The position numbers and the translations under genes were made by a program. Below, piece after piece: positions 1-7,131 of a DNA stretch of 19,016 bases. The DNA lies in contig CAYQZW010000025.1 in NCBI GenBank assembly GCA_964422065.1, positions 1 to 19,016 on the forward strand, in the 5' to 3' direction. The stretch is from S141-55 sp964422065 (GTDB taxonomy: Bacteria; Hydrothermota; Hydrothermia; WGAB01). Within the stretch, counting starts at the first letter, position 1. Every line of letters starts with the position of its first letter. The notes below the pieces were generated by a model. The model was given only the letters and a program-made list of their open reading frames with translations, made no database searches and was not told the DNA's origin.

Positions 1-1344
1 ATCGGGTTCCGCTACAAGTCTATGCCCCCGATGGCCGCCGCCAATGACTTTGTTCAGGCCCTGTATGCCGTACATCAAGCCCTCGCATCCCAATCGGTCC
101 CGCCGTTGGTCACGGTTATCCTGGATGGCGAGAACGCCTGGGAATGGTATCCCCACGACGCCAAAGAGTTCTTCCACGCTCTCTACAGCCAACTCCAGGA
201 GACCCCCTGGATCCGTACCGTAACGGTTTCCGAATACCTCCAGGCCTACCCCCCACGTGCCCAGATCGACCGCCTTTGGGCAGGCTCTTGGATCAGTGCC
301 GATTTCTCCACCTGGATCGGTGAGACCGAAGAGAACCGCGCCTGGACCCTCCTGAGGCGTGTCCGAAAAGATTTTGAGTCTTTGAAGGCTCAGGATGCCT
401 GGACCTCGGAACAACTCTCCAGGGCCTATCGGCTTCTCATGGCCGCAGAAGGGTCCGACTGGTTCTGGTGGTTTGGGAAGGATCAGACCAGCCCCGGGGG
501 TGACGAGCGATTTGATGAGATGTTCCGAAAGACCTTGAAGGATGTGTACCTCACCCTCGGCAAAACTCCGCCGACCGTGCTCGATACCCCGATTGTGGGG
601 GCCGCCTCCTTTGGCGGGTCTGGAGGCGTCATGGCCCCAGGACAAAAGCGCCGCACCTGGGCCAACCTCCCCAAAGTCATCGATCTCAAAGATTCCGAAG
701 GGGACGATCATGGGCCCGGGACATATCAGTATCCTACAGACCCGGTGTTTACGCCGGGCATTTTCGATCTCACACGGTTCGAACTCTACCATGGGCCAGA
801 CGCGGATTATTGGATTTTCACTTTCAAATCGTTGCCCAACCCGTGGAACGCCCCGCTGGGCTTCTCCCACCCGTTGATCCTGGCGTATGTCCACCAAGCA
901 AAGGCCGAGAAACAGCGAACCGATGCAGGCTCCCCCGTACTGGGCGGCCTCCATTTTGATGCTCAGGCCGCGTGGTCCTACCGACTGAAAATTGCGGGGT
1001 GGCCCGAATACGGCCTCCAACTTATGGATGCCGATGGGACCGTTCAAAATGGCATGTTCCGGGCATGGAAGGAAGACCAGAAGGTCGTCGTGGAGGTGCC
1101 CCATACCCTTTTTCAACTCGGGCCTGGTGATGCAGTGACGATCCTGGTATGTTCCCAAGATGGATATGCCGACGACCAGATCCGCCCGCTCAACCCCCAG
1201 CCCGGTCAATGGACCTTAGGCGGCCGGAAGAGCCCCCAGGACCCCCCAGTGATGGACCTCCTGGATCCCCAAGACCAGCCCGGCGCTCAATCCCGGCTCC
1301 TTTCCCCGCCCTATCTCCTCATCCCTTCGTTTTGGGTCCCCTGA
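1..1344 (+). CDS. Glycoside hydrolase family 57 protein, 3' part (5' truncated by window)
   Basis: The reading frame is open from base 1 and the true start lies upstream, so only the last 447 residues are seen. The fragment begins with IGFRY, which I place just after GH57 conserved region 4. It continues with the region-5 signature DGENAWE, GSWI, WIGETEEN and AEGSDWFWW, all typical of the amylopullulanase / 4-alpha-glucanotransferase-like branch acting on alpha-glucans. From about window residue 240 a beta-rich domain follows (PGIFDLTRFE, NPWNAPLGFSHP). It resembles the C-terminal SLH-like binding module of glucodextranases and suggests polysaccharide or cell-surface contact. The catalytic nucleophile lies outside the window, so exact specificity cannot be judged, and neither can a signal peptide. 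The next gene begins 6 nt after the stop and is probably co-transcribed. Family assignment is secure; substrate is inferred. Confidence 0.9.
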   Translation: MGFRYKSMPPMAAANDFVQALYAVHQALASQSVPPLVTVILDGENAWEWYPHDAKEFFHALYSQLQETPWIRTVTVSEYLQAYPPRAQIDRLWAGSWISADFSTWIGETEENRAWTLLRRVRKDFESLKAQDAWTSEQLSRAYRLLMAAEGSDWFWWFGKDQTSPGGDERFDEMFRKTLKDVYLTLGKTPPTVLDTPIVGAASFGGSGGVMAPGQKRRTWANLPKVIDLKDSEGDDHGPGTYQYPTDPVFTPGIFDLTRFELYHGPDADYWIFTFKSLPNPWNAPLGFSHPLILAYVHQAKAEKQRTDAGSPVLGGLHFDAQAAWSYRLKIAGWPEYGLQLMDADGTVQNGMFRAWKEDQKVVVEVPHTLFQLGPGDAVTILVCSQDGYADDQIRPLNPQPGQWTLGGRKSPQDPPVMDLLDPQDQPGAQSRLLSPPYLLIPSFWVP

Positions 1345-1350
1345 ACCCCC

Positions 1351-2397
1351 ATGCCGTCGCCAAGGATCGTTTCTCTTCCGGCTTTTATCGAACTGGGTCC
1401 CAACCTCTGGAACAATATCCCGGAGATCTTGAACACATACCAGGCTTTGGAACCTCCGGTCTTGGTGGTTTCAGGCAGTGGGGTGACGGCCGAGTTGGCT
1501 CAGAGACTGGTACAACGATTCCAATCACAGGGAGTTCCGGTGGAGCACCTCCGTGTCGAGAAGAGTGATGTCCGGGCTGTCGAAACCGTCCGGCATCGGG
1601 TACGCGATGTGACGGCCCGGCTTTTGCTTGCCGTCGGCGGCGGAAAAGCCATTGACGTCGCCAAATACACGGCTTACTTGGAGAATGTGCCCTTTGTTTC
1701 CATCCCGACCGTCTTGAGCAGTGACGGCATTGCATCCCCGGTGGCGGTCATCCAGGGCATTGCCAAAACACATTCCGTCGGGGCCGTCATGCCGATCGGG
1801 GTCATTGTGGACCTTCAAGTGGTTCGACATGCGCCATTACGGTACTTACGTGCAGGAGTCGGGGACCTAATCGCCAACCTCTCTGCGGTCCAGGACTGGC
1901 GAATTGCCCACATACAACAGAAAGATACACTGGATGAACTCGCTGCCACCCTTGCCGAGACCGGGGCTCTGGCCTTCCTTCAGGGGGCTGGCCCTCACCT
2001 CACAGAACGCGGGACCCTCCGCCTCCTCGCCCAAGGTCTCATCCTGGGAGGCGTGGCCATGGGACTGGTCGGGTCCTCACGCCCCTGCTCCGGCTCTGAG
2101 CACCTGATCTCCCACGCATTGGACCATTTAGGGTTGGGGTCGAAACTCCACGGAGAACAGGTCGCCCTGGGCACATTGATCGCTTTGACCTTCCAGGACC
2201 ATCCCGTGTTGCCCCAGGTCCGCACATTGTTCCAGACGTTGGGGCTACCCACCACCCCGCAGGACCTGGGCCTTACCCTGGACGATCTCCAACACGCGTT
2301 GAAAACGGCCCCTCAGATGCGTCCTGAACGCTATACGATCCTCCAGACCCAACCCCTGGACACCTGGCTGGCCCAACTCCCTCGCCTCTTCACTTAA
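1351..2397 (+). CDS. egsA: sn-glycerol-1-phosphate dehydrogenase (EgsA/AraM family)
   Basis: This 348-residue protein is predicted to reduce dihydroxyacetone phosphate to sn-glycerol-1-phosphate with NAD(P)H, the step that sets glycerol stereochemistry in archaeal lipids. It belongs to the iron-alcohol-dehydrogenase/dehydroquinate-synthase fold. Visible signatures are GGGKAID (96-102, dinucleotide binding), SIPTVLSSDG (117-126), GVGD with D172, GSSRPCSGSEH with H251, and HGEQ with H267. D172, H251 and H267 match the three metal ligands of the family, so the enzyme looks intact. GSSRP.SGSEH separates it from ordinary glycerol dehydrogenases. In Bacillus the homologue AraM works with the prenyltransferase PcrB; no PcrB/GGGPS homologue is visible here. 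The gene begins 6 nt after the GH57 stop with no clear Shine-Dalgarno, so translational coupling is likely. Family call is strong; the physiological role is inferred. Confidence 0.9.
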   Translation: MPSPRIVSLPAFIELGPNLWNNIPEILNTYQALEPPVLVVSGSGVTAELAQRLVQRFQSQGVPVEHLRVEKSDVRAVETVRHRVRDVTARLLLAVGGGKAIDVAKYTAYLENVPFVSIPTVLSSDGIASPVAVIQGIAKTHSVGAVMPIGVIVDLQVVRHAPLRYLRAGVGDLIANLSAVQDWRIAHIQQKDTLDELAATLAETGALAFLQGAGPHLTERGTLRLLAQGLILGGVAMGLVGSSRPCSGSEHLISHALDHLGLGSKLHGEQVALGTLIALTFQDHPVLPQVRTLFQTLGLPTTPQDLGLTLDDLQHALKTAPQMRPERYTILQTQPLDTWLAQLPRLFT

Positions 2398-2430
2398 GCC
2401 CTCCCGTCCTTTTCATTCCCACCCTCCATC

Positions 2431-2453
2431 CCCTGTCCAAGGGCCCATTTTTT
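2431..2453 (+). terminator. Possible weak terminator after G1PDH
   Basis: A short CCCT/AGGG stem (2431-2434 with 2440-2443) is followed after four bases by six T residues (2448-2453). The stem is only 4 bp, so termination would be inefficient. The T-rich stretch could equally serve as an upstream element for the promoter beginning at 2471. Confidence 0.25.
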
Positions 2454-2470
2454 CATATTGCAATGAGGAC

Positions 2471-2499
2471 TTGACAAAATGGAAACTGTCGCTTATCAT
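2471..2499 (+). promoter_or_regulatory. Sigma-70-type promoter giving a predicted leaderless mRNA
   Basis: A perfect TTGACA (2471-2476), a 17-nt spacer and TATCAT (2494-2499, 5 of 6 to TATAAT) are present. An AT-rich run just upstream could act as an UP element. Six bases separate the -10 box from ATG at 2506, so transcription should start at or next to the A of the start codon and leave no 5' leader. The promoter lies inside the longest possible open frame from 2479, which shows that the upstream ATG is not used. Confidence 0.8.
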
Positions 2500-2505
2500 A
2501 TTGAC

Positions 2506-2883
2506 ATGATGAAGCGACTCCATCGTTGTCCAGTCTGTGAAGGGCCGTTGCAGGTCCTGGAGTATCAATGCGGTCGGTGTGGGACCCGGATTGTCGGGAC
2601 ATTCCCCAGGACGGAGTTTGATCAGTTGAGTGAGGAGCAGTTGCATTTTCTCCGTCTCTTTTTGCAGTTCCGGGGCAACCTTTCCATGGTGGCCCAGGAA
2701 CTCGGGGTATCCCGACCCACCGCCCGGGCTCGGCTCGATGAAGTGTTGAATGCCTTGGGGTACCCCAGTTTGGCTGAGCCTGTGGTGGAGGAAGAGGTCG
2801 ACGTCGAAGAGGTCCTGGACCGACTGGAACGTGGCGAAATCACTGTGGAAGAGGCGGAACGTCTCTTGAAAGGAGAAACATAA
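2506..2883 (+). CDS. DUF2089-type zinc-ribbon/HTH regulatory protein with SHOCT-like tail
   Basis: This 125-residue protein starts with a zinc ribbon (C8-x2-C11 and C22-x2-C25). A helix-turn-helix follows at about residues 57-85 (NLSMVAQELGVSRPTARARL). An acidic linker then leads to a helical-hairpin tail at 100-123 (VLDRLERGEITVEEAERLL). This is the DUF2089 architecture and is likely a DNA-binding regulator. I chose ATG 2506 (2509 is also possible) rather than 2479 because a strong promoter occupies 2471-2499 and because family members begin a few residues before the first CPxC. The tail motif recurs at the start of the next two proteins, which suggests the three partner through this helix pair or share an origin. 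Target genes are unknown; autoregulation is plausible but not shown. Confidence 0.85.
   Translation: MMKRLHRCPVCEGPLQVLEYQCGRCGTRIVGTFPRTEFDQLSEEQLHFLRLFLQFRGNLSMVAQELGVSRPTARARLDEVLNALGYPSLAEPVVEEEVDVEEVLDRLERGEITVEEAERLLKGET
2869..2875 (+). promoter_or_regulatory. Shine-Dalgarno site of the small SHOCT-like gene
   Basis: AAAGGAG sits 9 nt before ATG 2885, inside the last codons of the DUF2089 gene. It contrasts with the leaderless first gene of the same operon. Confidence 0.75.
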
Positions 2884-2884
2884 C

Positions 2885-3253
2885 ATGGAAGAACAACGGC
2901 GTATCCTGAAAATGGTGGAAGAAGGGAAGATCAGCGCCGAGGAGGCCCATCGGCTCCTCTCGGTGTTAGCATCTCCCACAGAGTCTCAAGATCCATCTCA
3001 GAAGAAACGCAAGTTCCGCTGGTTCCGGATCCGGGTCGTGGACGAAAAAGAGACCGTCAACATCCGCATCCCCTGGGCCCTGATCAAGTGGGCCATCCAC
3101 TTTGCCCCTGCAAAAACCCAGGCCAAGTTGAAGGAGATGGACATTGATCTTCGGGAACTCTTGAAGACCGTGGAACAAGAGAATTTTGAGGCTGGTGAGA
3201 TCTTAGACGTGGAATCCACAGATGGGACCCATGTCAAAATTTGGGTGGAGTAG
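2885..3253 (+). CDS. Small SHOCT-like domain protein (122 aa)
   Basis: The N-terminal 25 residues form a short two-helix SHOCT-like/YvlB-LiaX N-terminal motif (ILKMVEEGKISAEEAHRLL). A basic stretch (KKRKFRWFRIRV) and a compact alpha/beta domain with NIRIPWALIKW and VKIWVE at the end follow. There is no signal peptide; W-A-L-I-K-W is amphipathic rather than a clear transmembrane helix, so the protein is probably cytoplasmic or membrane-peripheral. Similar small proteins commonly sit beside DUF2089 and DUF4097 genes, as I recall. The start is one base after the upstream stop, with a good Shine-Dalgarno. Its stop lies just before the next ATG. Function is unknown; a role in envelope sensing is an analogy with LiaX/YvlB only. 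Confidence 0.8.
   Translation: MEEQRRILKMVEEGKISAEEAHRLLSVLASPTESQDPSQKKRKFRWFRIRVVDEKETVNIRIPWALIKWAIHFAPAKTQAKLKEMDIDLRELLKTVEQENFEAGEILDVESTDGTHVKIWVE
2909..2943 (+). repeat. 35-nt direct repeat, copy 1 (SHOCT-like motif)
   Basis: These 35 bases, encoding KMVEEGKISAE, are identical to 3283-3317 in the next gene, including every third codon position. This points to recent duplication or gene conversion. Confidence 0.9.
3244..3250 (+). promoter_or_regulatory. Shine-Dalgarno deciding the start of the DUF4097-like gene
   Basis: GGTGGAG lies 5 nt before ATG 3256. It supports that ATG over the in-frame TTG at 3241, which would overlap the upstream gene and precede this site. Confidence 0.7.
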
Positions 3254-3255
3254 CC

Positions 3256-4122
3256 ATGGAAGATCCACGGTTAAGAATTCTCAAAATGGTGGAAGAAGGG
3301 AAGATCAGCGCCGAGGAAGCGGCGCGGCTCTTGGAATCCCTGGAACATGCCCCCCGCCCCCAACATGAGCACCCACACGGCCATGGTCCCCATCACCCTG
3401 AACATCAAGAATCCGGTGGAAGGTGGGGAATGGGATTCCAAGGAGTCATGCGGGGCATCGGCTCAATGGTCTCCGAGATTATGCGGGTGATCCCGGACGC
3501 GCTCGAATCCAGTGTCCGCAATCCCTGGGCGAATGTCAAACGAAATATCCCGGTGGAAGGGATCAAGCACATACGGATCAAGCATATGGGGGGAGATCTT
3601 CGTGTGCAGGTCCGACCCACCTCTGAGATTGCGGTTTCTGGAACGGGATCCGCACGTGTTGTGAAACGCGTTGGAGATGACCTGAACGTGAAAGTCATGG
3701 GAGGAGATTCGTCGTTGACCATACCGCCAGGGAAACCCCTCGAGTTAAAAGCCATGGGCGGCGACGTCGAAATCTTGAATCTCCAACAAGAGAGTCAGGT
3801 AAAGATCTTGGGTGGAGATGTCTCTTTGGATGTCCAGGAACTCCGAGACATCCGGGGCAAGATCGCTGGCGGTGACCTCACCCTTCGGATCCCCAAAGAT
3901 GCATCCTTTGAAGTTGAAGTCCACTTCCGACACGGGGATCGGCATACCCCGTGGACCGAAACGGAGGAAGATCCTCTGGCTACAGGAGACCTTGTTTTCG
4001 CTCCGAGTTTTCAGGAACGCCTCCAGAAAATCTCCGATTACCACTACCAGATTGGAGACGCACCCAAGGCCAAGATCCAGATCGAGATTTCGGGTGGAAC
4101 GGTGAGGTTCGAGGAACGTTAG
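3256..4122 (+). CDS. SHOCT-like N-terminus, His-rich linker and DUF4097-like beta-repeat protein
   Basis: This 288-residue protein starts with the two-helix motif RILKMVEEGKISAEEAARLL, almost identical to its neighbour. A histidine-rich linker (residues 31-50, nine His) and a helical stretch (57-90) follow. A beta-strand repeat domain then shows the recurring unit MGGD/LGGD/AGGD: HMGGDLRV, VMGGDSSL, AMGGDVEI, ILGGDVSL, IAGGDLTL and finally ISGGTVRF. This matches the putative-adhesin DUF4097 fold seen in YvlB and LiaX. There is no signal peptide, so the protein is predicted cytoplasmic despite the adhesin label. The His-rich linker could bind metal. It is the last gene of the cassette and a strong hairpin follows 12 nt after the stop. 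The molecular function is unknown; envelope-stress sensing is inference from LiaX. Confidence 0.8.
   Translation: MEDPRLRILKMVEEGKISAEEAARLLESLEHAPRPQHEHPHGHGPHHPEHQESGGRWGMGFQGVMRGIGSMVSEIMRVIPDALESSVRNPWANVKRNIPVEGIKHIRIKHMGGDLRVQVRPTSEIAVSGTGSARVVKRVGDDLNVKVMGGDSSLTIPPGKPLELKAMGGDVEILNLQQESQVKILGGDVSLDVQELRDIRGKIAGGDLTLRIPKDASFEVEVHFRHGDRHTPWTETEEDPLATGDLVFAPSFQERLQKISDYHYQIGDAPKAKIQIEISGGTVRFEER
3283..3317 (+). repeat. 35-nt direct repeat, copy 2 (SHOCT-like motif)
   Basis: Identical over 35 bases to 2909-2943 in the preceding gene; the copies diverge at the next base (a versus g at a synonymous position). Confidence 0.9.
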
Positions 4123-4134
4123 AAGGCTACCGAA

Positions 4135-4163
4135 CGGGGCTTCTCCGACACGGAGAAGCCCCG
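4135..4163. terminator. Bidirectional hairpin terminator between convergent operons
   Basis: A perfect 13-bp stem (4135-4147 with 4151-4163) closes a 3-nt ACA loop. It lies 12 nt after the DUF4097-like stop and 7 nt beyond the stop of the GNDxY-repeat gene on the other strand. The T-tract is short on the + strand (CTTT) and almost absent on the - strand. The stem is very GC-rich and symmetric, so it can serve both transcripts. Confidence 0.85.
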
Positions 4164-4170
4164 CTTTGGC

Positions 4171-6003
4171 CTAATCTCGGTCGTAGCCAACCCCATAAGT
4201 GCCCTGAATCCAGAGCGCGTCGTTCTTTGCGGGTTGACCCTGCGGATAGCCGTCCTGTCCCCCAAGGTCCAAGAACACCCCAATCCCAAACAGGCCTCGG
4301 CTTGGATTCGCGTCGCCGAGACCTAACCGTTCCCGGATCATGTAAGTGTCGTCCCCCTGTTTGTCCACAAACAGGCCGACGGAATTGTGCAGGCCAATGC
4401 CCAAACCCCCAGAGACGGTGTAATCGTCATTGCCGGCCTCGTCGATCAGAATGCCGACCGAGTAATCATGCCCTTCACCTAACGACGGCCCTCGCGAGGC
4501 GTAGTAGTGGTCTTCTCCGGCCGCATCATGCAGAATCCCTAAGGACAGATGGATCCCTGCGCCTTGGGCGTATTCGGTGGCCTGATAGAAATCGTTGCCG
4601 TCCAGGTCGGAAAGCATCCCCAGGCTGAACCAATAACTGGTCCCTTGGCCATACACTTCCACGGCATAGACGTCATTCCCCTGTTGGTCGAGCAGGAACC
4701 CGATACCCCCGGAGGCATCGCTCCGCCACCCCATGCCAAATCCCTGGGCAAAGGAGCGATATCGGTCCGGCAACAACGGCCGATGACGGTAGTGGCCGCC
4801 GGCATAGTACAGGTCATTTCCGTCCTGGTCTGCCAGCAATCCATAGCCCCACACCGACCCGAACCCCTGGGCCCAGTCCGTGGCGAGGTACCGGTCGTTC
4901 GCGTCGTTGTCCAGCAGGAGTCCCAGGCCGAAGTTCCCGGCCCCCTGTCCAAAGAAATCCAGGGTGTAGAGGTCCTGTCCCTGCGGATCCCAGAGAACCC
5001 CAAGGCCTAAGAGCCCCGCTCCCTGTCCAATCGGGCCGCATGTATAGAGATCATTGCCTTGTCGATCCACCAAGATGCCGATCCCCAAAACGCCTGCCCC
5101 CTGGCTGATGCCTTCCGGGCTGCGGTATCGGTCATCCCCGGCCAGGTCAATGACCACCTGGACCGGCTGGACCGACGGACTTCCGCCCAGTCCTCCAGCG
5201 ATGCGGCCTTCGTAGAGGTCGTTGCCTCCAAAGTCTACAATCACGGCATAGGAATCCGCAGCAACCCGGTCGTCTTGGGGGCCCAGGATCAGCGCTTGGA
5301 GGCCTTCATAAGAGACCACCATGGAAGTCTCGGGAATGGCAGAGAGGGTATCCAGGACCTGGAGTGTCCTTTCGACTTCAGCCATCAACCGGATCCCGGC
5401 CATCCAAAAAGCCGGCCAATCCATCTTCTTGACCCAGGCGAGGAATCGGGAGGTTTGGATTTCCCAGGCGGTATCCGGCGGCCGGCCGAAATCGCGGAGC
5501 AGTTTGCCATCTAAGGTATCGTCCGTACTATCGTCTTCATCGGCCCAAAGACTGTAAATCTCATACAGAAGGCTGTCCATCTGCTCGGGGGTCAAGGGTT
5601 GCACAAGGGCCTGACAGGCTTTTCGGGCGTCGTGCACGGAACGGAGGAGGTCTAAGACCAGAGCCTGGACTCCGGAAGAAGAGGAGGAGGGAGAGGGCGG
5701 CGTCTCACTCGGTAGCCTCGGGAACACCTGTTGAGCCATAAAGGTGAGGAGTTGTGCGGGGGCATCCCAGGCCTGTAAAACAGCAGACTCGGAGGCTTCA
5801 AGATAGCCCGGAAGCCCCAAGGGATCCACCAGGAATGAATCGACCACAGCCAGTCGGAAGGAATCGGGTTCGGGCCACCGTTTCTCAAATTTCAGGTCCT
5901 GGAACGTGAGGGTTTGGGCGTCCAGCGCTTCTTGCAATGCCGCGAGGGTCAAAGAATCGAGCAGAGGAGTGCTCCACAAGAAAAAGGCCAAGAGCAGGGT
6001 CAT
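4171..6003 (-). CDS. Probably secreted protein with about 12 GNDxY beta-repeats
   Basis: The 610-residue protein begins with a hydrophobic leader (MTLLLAFFLWSTPLLDS) that looks like a short signal peptide without strongly basic residues. A helical region, a Pro/Ser linker (99-110) and a second helical region reach about residue 240. From about 251 to 590 there are roughly twelve units of 24-35 residues on the pattern AQGxG-xx-xxGxGxLxD-xxGNDxY. Examples are LVDRQGNDLY, LLDQQGNDVY and LSDLDGNDFY. The regular Asp/Asn turns resemble calcium-binding solenoid turns, and similar repeats occur in uncharacterised proteins of Planctomycetes and other environmental bacteria, as I recall. ATG overlaps the M20 stop by 4 nt (ATGA). 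It is the last gene of a seven-gene operon, so it may be a surface protein acting with the sugar pathway. Function is unknown. Confidence 0.85.
   Translation of the reverse strand: MTLLLAFFLWSTPLLDSLTLAALQEALDAQTLTFQDLKFEKRWPEPDSFRLAVVDSFLVDPLGLPGYLEASESAVLQAWDAPAQLLTFMAQQVFPRLPSETPPSPSSSSSGVQALVLDLLRSVHDARKACQALVQPLTPEQMDSLLYEIYSLWADEDDSTDDTLDGKLLRDFGRPPDTAWEIQTSRFLAWVKKMDWPAFWMAGIRLMAEVERTLQVLDTLSAIPETSMVVSYEGLQALILGPQDDRVAADSYAVIVDFGGNDLYEGRIAGGLGGSPSVQPVQVVIDLAGDDRYRSPEGISQGAGVLGIGILVDRQGNDLYTCGPIGQGAGLLGLGVLWDPQGQDLYTLDFFGQGAGNFGLGLLLDNDANDRYLATDWAQGFGSVWGYGLLADQDGNDLYYAGGHYRHRPLLPDRYRSFAQGFGMGWRSDASGGIGFLLDQQGNDVYAVEVYGQGTSYWFSLGMLSDLDGNDFYQATEYAQGAGIHLSLGILHDAAGEDHYYASRGPSLGEGHDYSVGILIDEAGNDDYTVSGGLGIGLHNSVGLFVDKQGDDTYMIRERLGLGDANPSRGLFGIGVFLDLGGQDGYPQGQPAKNDALWIQGTYGVGYDRD
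4234..5253 (-). repeat. Protein-coding tandem repeats (GNDxY units)
   Basis: About twelve imperfect coding repeats of roughly 75-105 nt each. They are conserved at protein level (QGxG...GxLxD..GNDxY) but diverged at DNA level, so they are old repeats held by selection rather than a recent slippage array. Two units, around residues 390-440, carry insertions. Confidence 0.8.
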
Positions 6004-7124
6004 TCTTCACTCACGTGCTGAACAAAGCCTTCAAAGATGTGGTACAGGGTTTCTAAGGAGCGGAGATCCACCCATTCGTTTTTCCCGTGGATGTCGTCTC
6101 CGATGGGATAGATGACGATCACGGGAATCCCCATTTCCGCGAAGAATCGGCCATCCGTGGCGCCATGCTCTTTGCCCAACTTGACGGGGCGTCCTAAGAC
6201 ATCCTCGGCGACCGTACGGAAGTGCAAGAGATACGGATGGTCTAAGTCCGTATGCACAGGCTCACCGCGTGCCAATTCCTGCACGATGATGCCGGGGTAT
6301 TGCGCCAAAACATCCCGGACCTGAGCGAGGATATCCTCGGCGGTGTGCGGCGCAGGGAAACGGAAGTCCAGATACATTTCCGCCTCTTCCGGGACACGGT
6401 TCGGTGCGTCCCCGCCGACCATCTTCCCCAAATTCAGGGTGGGATGCCAGTGCTCAGGATCGCCGCAGGGTTCGCTTGGATACCCGGCTTTCAGACGCTG
6501 ATACACCTCCATAAGTTGGTCCAGGGGATTGACCCCTCGCCACGGCGTAGAGCCGTGGGTGGGTACGCCCTTGGCGTGGAATTTGAGGTGCAGCACCCCT
6601 TTGCCGTCGGTAATCAGGGTAAAGCCTACCCCCCCATCCGGGATCACTGCGAACTCTGTACGCCATTGGGCCTCGCGGAGGAGGTACCCGACCCCGGCTT
6701 CGCCCCCCACTTCTTCATCCGTAGTCAACATCAAGCCGATGGGCGGATGTTGGCCTTGATCACGGAAGGTCTCAAAGAGCGTGAGGAGCACGGCGTCCGG
6801 CCCTTTCATGTCCAGGGCCCCACGTCCAAAAAGTTTGTTGTCTTCGATGCGCGGCTCAAACTGGTGTTCTTCTGCCTGGACGACATCCAGATGGCCGACA
6901 AAGAGGACCTTCGGTACCTGCGTCTCCTGGAAGGTGATCACCACCGAAGGTTTCCCATCCTTCTCGTACCTGTGAATATGGAGTCCGTGAAGGACCTCTT
7001 CGACATAGGACACCGCACGGTGTAATTCCTCCGGACGATCCTCGGTGGTGTGCATGGAAACCAGTGTCTTCAGATGCTCCACGATCCGTTCCCGAACCAT
7101 ATCTAAATCTTCTGGGGAATTCAT
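6000..7124 (-). CDS. M20 family metallopeptidase (ArgE/DapE/CPG2-like)
   Basis: This 374-residue protein is a predicted cytoplasmic zinc amidohydrolase that removes an acyl or amino-acid group from a small substrate. Visible M20 motifs are GHLDVV with metal ligand H78 and catalytic D80, GRGALDMKG with D105, TTDEEVGG with catalytic/metal E137-E138, a lid domain starting near GVPTHGSTPWRG, ATDGRFF, and IHGKNEWV with the last His ligand. The set is complete. The frame is open further upstream to 7376, but that part overlaps the decarboxylase gene out of frame and has no family similarity. I start at ATG 7124, 7 nt after the decarboxylase stop; no Shine-Dalgarno is visible, so coupling is likely. 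The substrate (acetylornithine, succinyl-diaminopimelate or a dipeptide) cannot be told. Confidence 0.88.
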   Translation of the reverse strand: MNSPEDLDMVRERIVEHLKTLVSMHTTEDRPEELHRAVSYVEEVLHGLHIHRYEKDGKPSVVITFQETQVPKVLFVGHLDVVQAEEHQFEPRIEDNKLFGRGALDMKGPDAVLLTLFETFRDQGQHPPIGLMLTTDEEVGGEAGVGYLLREAQWRTEFAVIPDGGVGFTLITDGKGVLHLKFHAKGVPTHGSTPWRGVNPLDQLMEVYQRLKAGYPSEPCGDPEHWHPTLNLGKMVGGDAPNRVPEEAEMYLDFRFPAPHTAEDILAQVRDVLAQYPGIIVQELARGEPVHTDLDHPYLLHFRTVAEDVLGRPVKLGKEHGATDGRFFAEMGIPVIVIYPIGDDIHGKNEWVDLRSLETLYHIFEGFVQHVSEE

Positions 7125-7131
7125 CAGGGTT

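Noticed and set aside
3241..3255. TTG start for the DUF4097-like gene
   Set aside because: It overlaps the upstream gene by 13 nt and lies before the Shine-Dalgarno at 3244-3250, which points to ATG 3256.
4549..5010. Long + strand open frame opposite the GNDxY repeats
   Set aside because: Its periodic valine/isoleucine/proline pattern mirrors the repeat on the coding strand; it has no promoter, Shine-Dalgarno or family motif. It is a shadow of the repeat composition.
4234..5253. Tandem repeats as a CRISPR or satellite array
   Set aside because: Units vary in length and DNA sequence, stay in frame, and conserve amino acids instead of bases.
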